This document shows, one piece after another, positions 14,377-18,131 of a stretch of DNA of 18,131 bases; positions within the stretch are counted from its first letter, which is position 1; each line of letters starts with the position of its first letter. A program made the position numbers and the translations under genes. The stretch covers positions 1 to 18,131 of the forward strand of contig JAOPYP010000219.1 in assembly GCA_025964635.1 (NCBI GenBank), read 5' to 3'. The notes under the pieces were generated by a model. That model was not told the origin of the DNA. It was given only the letters and a program-made list of their open reading frames with translations, and searched no databases. Origin of the DNA: Actinomycetes bacterium (GTDB taxonomy: Bacteria; Actinomycetota; Actinomycetes; Streptosporangiales; Streptosporangiaceae).

Positions 14377-15684
14377 CTAGGAACCCAGGACCTGTTCCAG
14401 GTACGGGTTGCCGAACCGGCGGGCCGGGTCAAGCCCGTCCCGCAGCCTGACGAAATCCGCGAACCGGGGATAGGCGCCACGCAGGTAGGCCGCGTCACGG
14501 GTGTGCAGCTTGCCCCAGTGCGGGCGGCCGCCCAGTTCGGCCATCACCGCCTCGACCTCCCGGAAATACTCCTCGTGCGGCGTGGTGTGGAAGACGTGGA
14601 TGGCGATGTAGGCGGTGCTCCGGCCGTAGGCGGTGGACAGCCAGGCATCGTCGCCGGGTGCGACCCGGACCTCGATCGGGAAACTGATCCGCCAGTCATG
14701 CCGGGCGAACAGGCCGCGGATCGCGGTCAGCGCCCCGGCCAGGTGCTCACGCGGGACCGCGTACTCCTGCTCCTTGAAACGCACCCGCCGCGGGCTGGTG
14801 AACACCCGGTAGGCGGCGTCGGTGTAGGTCCGGGCGCTCACCGCCTTGCCGGCGATCCCGTTGATGGCCGGGATGACAGCGGGGTAGCGCTGGCCGAGCC
14901 GGCAGGTGGCACCGAACACGGTGTTGGAGAGGAACTCGTCGTCGAGCTGATGGCGCCACCGGGGCAGCGGCCGGGCCGGGCCGTGGCTCCGGTTGTTCCG
15001 CTTGGTGAGGCAGCCGTCCGTATGGGGGAACCAGTAGAACTCGAAGTGCTCGTTGCCGCTGGACAGCTCGTCCAGCCGGGCGATGACCTCGGCCCAGCTC
15101 ATCGGCTCCTCACGCGCGGTCAGCAGGAAGGCCGGGACCACCCGGAAGGTCACCGCGGTCAGCACGCCGAGCGCTCCCAGGCCGATCCGGGCCGCCTGGA
15201 ACAGTTCCGGCTCGTGGTCCGCGGAGCAGGACACGAGGCGGCCGTCGGCCAGCACCATGTCCAGCGCCGTCACCTGCGCCGCGATGCCGCCCAGGTCCCG
15301 GCCGGTGCCGTGGGTGCCGGTCTGGATCGCCCCGGCGACCGTCTGCTCCTGGATGTCTCCCATGTTCGCCAGGGCCAGCCCGCGGGCGTGCAGGTGCTCG
15401 TTGAGGTCCCGGAGCAGGCAGCCGGCCTCCACCGTGACCTCCCCGGCCGCCTCGTCCACCGCCCGGACAGCCCGCAGCCCGCCCGGGCGCAGCATCACTC
15501 CCGTGGTCACCGCCACGGGGGTGAAGGAATGACCGGATCCCGTCATCCGTACGGTCAGCCCGTCCAGCGTGGCCAGCGCGACCGCCTCGGCGACCTCCTC
15601 GGCGGAGCGGGGCGTGATCACCCGCAGCGGCGCGGCGTCCTGATTACCCGCCCAGTTCTGCCAGCGGGGCGCGGCGAGGACCAT
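14377..15684 (-). CDS. FAD-linked oxidoreductase, D-arabinono-1,4-lactone oxidase / gulonolactone oxidase type
   Basis: A 435-residue VAO-fold flavoprotein. The FAD-binding domain contains VRMTGSGHSFTPVAVTTGVM, where His52 is at the position used for covalent flavin attachment in this family, followed by GAIQTGTHGTGRDLGG. The ALO-type C-terminal domain ends with RPHWGKLHT (His389-Trp-Gly-Lys392) and a DPARRFGNPYLEQVL tail, both hallmarks of aldonolactone and alditol oxidases. It would oxidise an aldono-1,4-lactone (or an alditol), passing electrons to oxygen or another acceptor. There is no signal peptide. ATG 15684 is preceded at six bases by TAGGGT, suggesting a leaderless message. The gene is divergent from the lytic transglycosylase gene. 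Substrate is not determinable, and a link to the distant sugar-acid locus is only suggestive. Confidence 0.9.
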   Translation of the reverse strand: MVLAAPRWQNWAGNQDAAPLRVITPRSAEEVAEAVALATLDGLTVRMTGSGHSFTPVAVTTGVMLRPGGLRAVRAVDEAAGEVTVEAGCLLRDLNEHLHARGLALANMGDIQEQTVAGAIQTGTHGTGRDLGGIAAQVTALDMVLADGRLVSCSADHEPELFQAARIGLGALGVLTAVTFRVVPAFLLTAREEPMSWAEVIARLDELSSGNEHFEFYWFPHTDGCLTKRNNRSHGPARPLPRWRHQLDDEFLSNTVFGATCRLGQRYPAVIPAINGIAGKAVSARTYTDAAYRVFTSPRRVRFKEQEYAVPREHLAGALTAIRGLFARHDWRISFPIEVRVAPGDDAWLSTAYGRSTAYIAIHVFHTTPHEEYFREVEAVMAELGGRPHWGKLHTRDAAYLRGAYPRFADFVRLRDGLDPARRFGNPYLEQVLGS

Positions 15685-15690
15685 GCCCGG

Positions 15691-15696
15691 ACCCTA
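15691..15696 (-). promoter_or_regulatory. Candidate -10 for the leaderless lactone-oxidase-like gene
   Basis: TAGGGT on the minus strand with exactly six bases before ATG 15684. The -35 is not obvious in this GC-rich stretch. Confidence 0.4.
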
Positions 15697-15784
15697 TCCG
15701 AGTGGTGCCCGGCGCCGGCCAGGCGATTGACGGTCACCGGGGGCGGTGGGCCACCGGGGGCCAGGAGAGGCGGGGGAGCCAGAT

Positions 15785-15873
15785 CAGAAGCCCCATAAGT
15801 TATCTCTTACCGCAAAGCCGTAGTCGTATAGCTTTTTCCGGCTCCGGGGCGGCCGGTCTTCAGCCAGCCCCGG
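15785..15873 (+). promoter_or_regulatory. AT-rich leader and hairpin before the lytic transglycosylase gene
   Basis: The divergent gap contains an island of relatively AT-rich sequence (about 15785-15840, with TTATCT and TATAGCTTTTT) that stands out from its surroundings and probably holds the rightward promoter. It is followed by CCGGGGC (15844-15850) pairing with GCCCCGG (15867-15873) around 16 bases, just before the candidate starts. I looked for a ydaO-type c-di-AMP riboswitch, common before actinobacterial wall hydrolases, and did not recognise its conserved motifs. Confidence 0.35.
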
Positions 15874-15889
15874 CGTGACTTATATGGTT

Positions 15890-17053
15890 ATGGACGCGAT
15901 GAGACGCCTGCCACGGCGCACAGCGCCGTCTACTGCCGTCCGGATGCCCGCAACGCGGCGGGCCCTGGCGTCCAGCGGGGCGGTCGTCTTCCTGCTGGCC
16001 GGCACCACCGCCATGCGCCCTGCGCCTCCCGGGGCCGACCCGGCCGTGACGGCGTCCGCCAGCCCGGCTGCGACCGCGACGCCCGGCGCCACCAGCAGCG
16101 GCAACGTCCGCACCACCATCTCGCCGGACCTGCTCGTCATCGAGCCGTCCGGCCTGTCGGCGCGGCAGCTGGCCCGGGTGTCCGCCGCGGCCGGGGTGCG
16201 GCGGGTGGTGACCGCGGACGGGGCCGCGATCAGGCTCAACGGCCACCGGGTGAATGTCCTGGGCGTGAACCCGGGCCAGTTCCGGTCCTGGACCCCGCTG
16301 GCCACCGCGACGAACCAGCGCGTGTGGACGGCTTTGAAGAACGGCCGCTTCGTGACCTCGGACACGCTGGCCGGGCGGCATGGCCTGCATCCGGGCCGGA
16401 ATTACCTGATCACCGGGGCCCGCCGGGAGCAGCTGACCTTCGCCGGATCGGCGCCGCTCGGCATCTCCGGCATCGATGCGCTGGTCGGCGAGCAGGACTC
16501 GGCCCAGCTCGGCCTGGTGCCCGGGGTGCTGGCCCTGGTCAGCGCGCCCGGGGCCGGCATGGCCCGGCTGATGAAGGCGGTACGCGCCATCACGGGCCGG
16601 TCCGCCAAGCTGGTCAGCCTGCGCCCCGCGCAGCAACGGCTCCCGGTGGACGCGTCGGCGGGCAGCAGCCGTCCCTCCACCTACCTGCAGCTATTCCGGG
16701 CGTCGGCGGCCCGGTACTGCCCCGGCCTGTCCTGGACGGTCCTCGCCGCCATCGGGCAGATCGAGAGCGGTGACGGGGCAAACAATGGCCCGTCCAGTGC
16801 CGGGGCGCTCGGCCCCATGCAGTTCCTGCCCTCGACCTGGCGGGAATGGGGGATCACGGCGTTCGGTGAGTCCGGGCCGCCGGACATCATGAACCCGCTC
16901 GACGCGGTCCCGGCGGCCGCCCGGCTGCTGTGCGCGGCCGGGGCGGGATCGCCCCCCGGGCTGCGCGGGGCCATCTTCAGCTACAACCACGCCACCTGGT
17001 ACGTCAACGAGGTGCTGGCGCTGGCCCAGCAGTACGCCCGCGACTACGGCTGA
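15890..17053 (+). CDS. Secreted lytic transglycosylase (SLT domain) with a MacB/FtsX-like central domain
   Basis: From ATG 15890 the product has 387 residues; GTG 15875 and ATG 15899 are alternative starts, none with a strong Shine-Dalgarno. A basic N-terminus and the hydrophobic segment ALASSGAVVFLLAG form a signal peptide or anchor, then comes an Ala/Ser/Thr-rich linker. The C-terminal 125 residues are an SLT-type muramidase domain: SWTVLAAIGQIESGDG with the catalytic Glu near 292, GPMQFLPSTWREWG, MNPLDAVPAAARLLC and FSYNHATWYVNEVLALA. It would cleave peptidoglycan outside the membrane. Residues about 80-240 (including VLGVNPGQFRSWTP, LKNGRFVTSDTLAGRHGLHPG and ALGLV-like segments) resemble the extracytoplasmic core domain of MacB/FtsX-type permeases, but no permease helices follow. 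That resemblance is from memory and tentative. A ferrochelatase gene follows after 34 bp. Confidence 0.88.
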   Translation: MDAMRRLPRRTAPSTAVRMPATRRALASSGAVVFLLAGTTAMRPAPPGADPAVTASASPAATATPGATSSGNVRTTISPDLLVIEPSGLSARQLARVSAAAGVRRVVTADGAAIRLNGHRVNVLGVNPGQFRSWTPLATATNQRVWTALKNGRFVTSDTLAGRHGLHPGRNYLITGARREQLTFAGSAPLGISGIDALVGEQDSAQLGLVPGVLALVSAPGAGMARLMKAVRAITGRSAKLVSLRPAQQRLPVDASAGSSRPSTYLQLFRASAARYCPGLSWTVLAAIGQIESGDGANNGPSSAGALGPMQFLPSTWREWGITAFGESGPPDIMNPLDAVPAAARLLCAAGAGSPPGLRGAIFSYNHATWYVNEVLALAQQYARDYG

Positions 17054-17075
17054 CCAGGGGCCGCCGGCCGCCTGG
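17054..17075 (+). terminator. Hairpin between the lytic transglycosylase and ferrochelatase genes
   Basis: Immediately after the TGA, CCAGG pairs with CCTGG and the inner GGCC pairs with GGCC around GCC, with one bulged base. The result is a strong nine-bp GC stem without a T-tract. It may terminate or attenuate readthrough into the next gene. Confidence 0.45.
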
Positions 17076-17087
17076 TTGGATGGAGGC

Positions 17088-18131
17088 ATGGCGGATTACG
17101 GCGCGTTCCTGCTGGTGTCCTTCGGCGGCCCGGAGGGCCCGGATGATGTCATGCCGTTCCTGCAGAACGTGACGCGCGGCCGCGGCATCCCCCCGGAGCG
17201 GCTGGAGGCGGTGGCCGAGCACTACGACGCGGTGGGCGGGGTCAGCCCGATCAACCAGCAGTGCCGGGACCTGATCGCCGCGATCGGCAAGGATTTCGCC
17301 ACGGCCGGGGTGGACCTGCCGATCTACTGGGGCAACCGGAACTGGGATCCCTACCTGTCCACGACCGTGGCCGAGATGGCGGGCGCCGGGGTGCGGCGCG
17401 CGCTGGCCTTCGTCACCTCGGCCTACGGGTCGTATTCCAGCTGCCGGCAGTACCTGGACGACATCGAGCGGGCCCGGGCCGAGGCCGGTCCGGGCGCTCC
17501 CCAGATCGACAAGATCCGGCACTTCTTCAGCCATCCCGGCTTCATCGAGCCGTTCGCGGACGCGACCCGGCGGGCCATCGACTCCCTGCCGGCCGGGATC
17601 CGCGCGGGCGTCCCCCTCGTGTTCACGGCGCACAGCGTGCCGGAGGCCATGGCCGCGGCCAGCGGCCCGCCGCCCGGGGGCCGTTACCCGGCCCAGCTGG
17701 CTGAGGCAGCCGGACTCATCGCGGACCGGGTCAACGCGGCCGCGGAACCAGCCGGGGGCGGCCGCGGCGGGCATCCCTGGCGGCTGGTCTACCAGAGCCG
17801 CAGCGGCCCGCCGTCCCAGCCCTGGCTGGGCCCCGACGTGTGCGACCACCTGGAGGAGCTGGCCCGGGACGGGGCGCCGGGCGCGGTCCTGGTCCCGGTC
17901 GGGTTCATCACCGACCACATGGAGGTCGTGCACGACCTGGACGTCGAGGCGGCCGAGGTGGCCCGGCGCCTCGGGCTGCCGCTGGCCCGGGCGGCCACCC
18001 CCGGCCCGGACCCGCGGTTCGTGTCGATGATCACGGCACTGGTCAGGGAGCGGCTGGGCAGCGGGCTCGCCCCGGCCGCGCTGGGCTCGCCGGGCTGCGG
18101 CTCCGGCGACTGCTGCCGCCTGGCCGCCCCG
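17088..18131 (+). CDS. hemH: Ferrochelatase, actinobacterial coproporphyrin type (3' end missing)
   Basis: 348 codons are visible without a stop. The product inserts Fe2+ into coproporphyrin III in the coproporphyrin-dependent haem pathway of actinobacteria. Features include the N-terminal LLVSFGGPEGPDDVMPFLQNV, the catalytic His182 in FTAHSVP and Glu279 in GFITDHMEVVHDLD. Cys119 (SSCRQYLDD) together with the C-terminal Cys337, Cys342 and Cys343 fits the [2Fe-2S] ligands known in actinobacterial ferrochelatases. ATG 17088 was chosen because the family starts this way; GGAGG sits only one base upstream, too close for a normal Shine-Dalgarno, while TTGGAT is six bases before ATG, so a leaderless start is possible. 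Nearly the whole protein is present, as the cysteine-rich tail is usually terminal. Confidence 0.95.
   Translation, partial: MADYGAFLLVSFGGPEGPDDVMPFLQNVTRGRGIPPERLEAVAEHYDAVGGVSPINQQCRDLIAAIGKDFATAGVDLPIYWGNRNWDPYLSTTVAEMAGAGVRRALAFVTSAYGSYSSCRQYLDDIERARAEAGPGAPQIDKIRHFFSHPGFIEPFADATRRAIDSLPAGIRAGVPLVFTAHSVPEAMAAASGPPPGGRYPAQLAEAAGLIADRVNAAAEPAGGGRGGHPWRLVYQSRSGPPSQPWLGPDVCDHLEELARDGAPGAVLVPVGFITDHMEVVHDLDVEAAEVARRLGLPLARAATPGPDPRFVSMITALVRERLGSGLAPAALGSPGCGSGDCCRLAAP

Noticed and set aside
15785..15873. c-di-AMP (ydaO) riboswitch before the wall-hydrolase gene
   Set aside because: The conserved ydaO sequence blocks are not recognisable; only a simple hairpin is present.

Overview
The window is very GC-rich, has dense bidirectional coding with long antisense shadow ORFs, and several genes appear to be leaderless. 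It also carries an actinobacterial-type ferrochelatase with Fe-S cysteines, a GuaB1-type protein and a secreted lytic transglycosylase. Together these point to a filamentous or soil actinobacterium of the Streptosporangiales/Streptomycetales kind; I cannot name the genus from sequence alone.

Left part (1-8488): a sugar or sugar-acid utilisation locus organised around a divergent promoter at 6446-6569. Leftward run an M24-fold protein that has lost most metal ligands, a TIM-barrel protein resembling U32 peptidases, an IlvD/Edd-family aldonate dehydratase, a sugar-binding lipoprotein, an ABC permease and the first 16 codons of what is probably the second permease. The first three genes overlap by a few bases. 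Rightward run an IclR-family regulator and a zinc-dependent sugar/polyol dehydrogenase, overlapping by one base. Three copies of a 17-bp palindrome (consensus GTTCKGNNNTACCGAAC) lie in and beside the divergent promoter and are the likely IclR operators. No transporter ATPase, aldolase or sugar-acid kinase is visible. I infer that the locus imports and oxidises or dehydrates an aldose or aldonate, with the two odd proteins performing unassigned steps.

Middle (8489-10380): a convergent intergenic region with an 18-bp tandem repeat and a perfect 20-bp-arm inverted repeat, then a leftward GT87-type membrane glycosyltransferase.

Right-middle (10381-15684), all leftward: an FAD-linked aldonolactone oxidase-like enzyme, a TetR-family regulator followed closely by a CPA1 Na+/H+ antiporter, and guaB1 (a CBS-domain IMPDH-like protein, by homology a GMP reductase). 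Three of these four genes have a -10-like hexamer exactly six bases before the start codon, suggesting leaderless transcripts.

Right end (15685-18131), rightward: a secreted protein with an unusual central domain and a C-terminal SLT lytic transglycosylase domain, then a hairpin and a ferrochelatase gene that runs off the window. No rRNA, tRNA, CRISPR or insertion sequence was seen, and no gene-free stretch exceeds about 210 bases.
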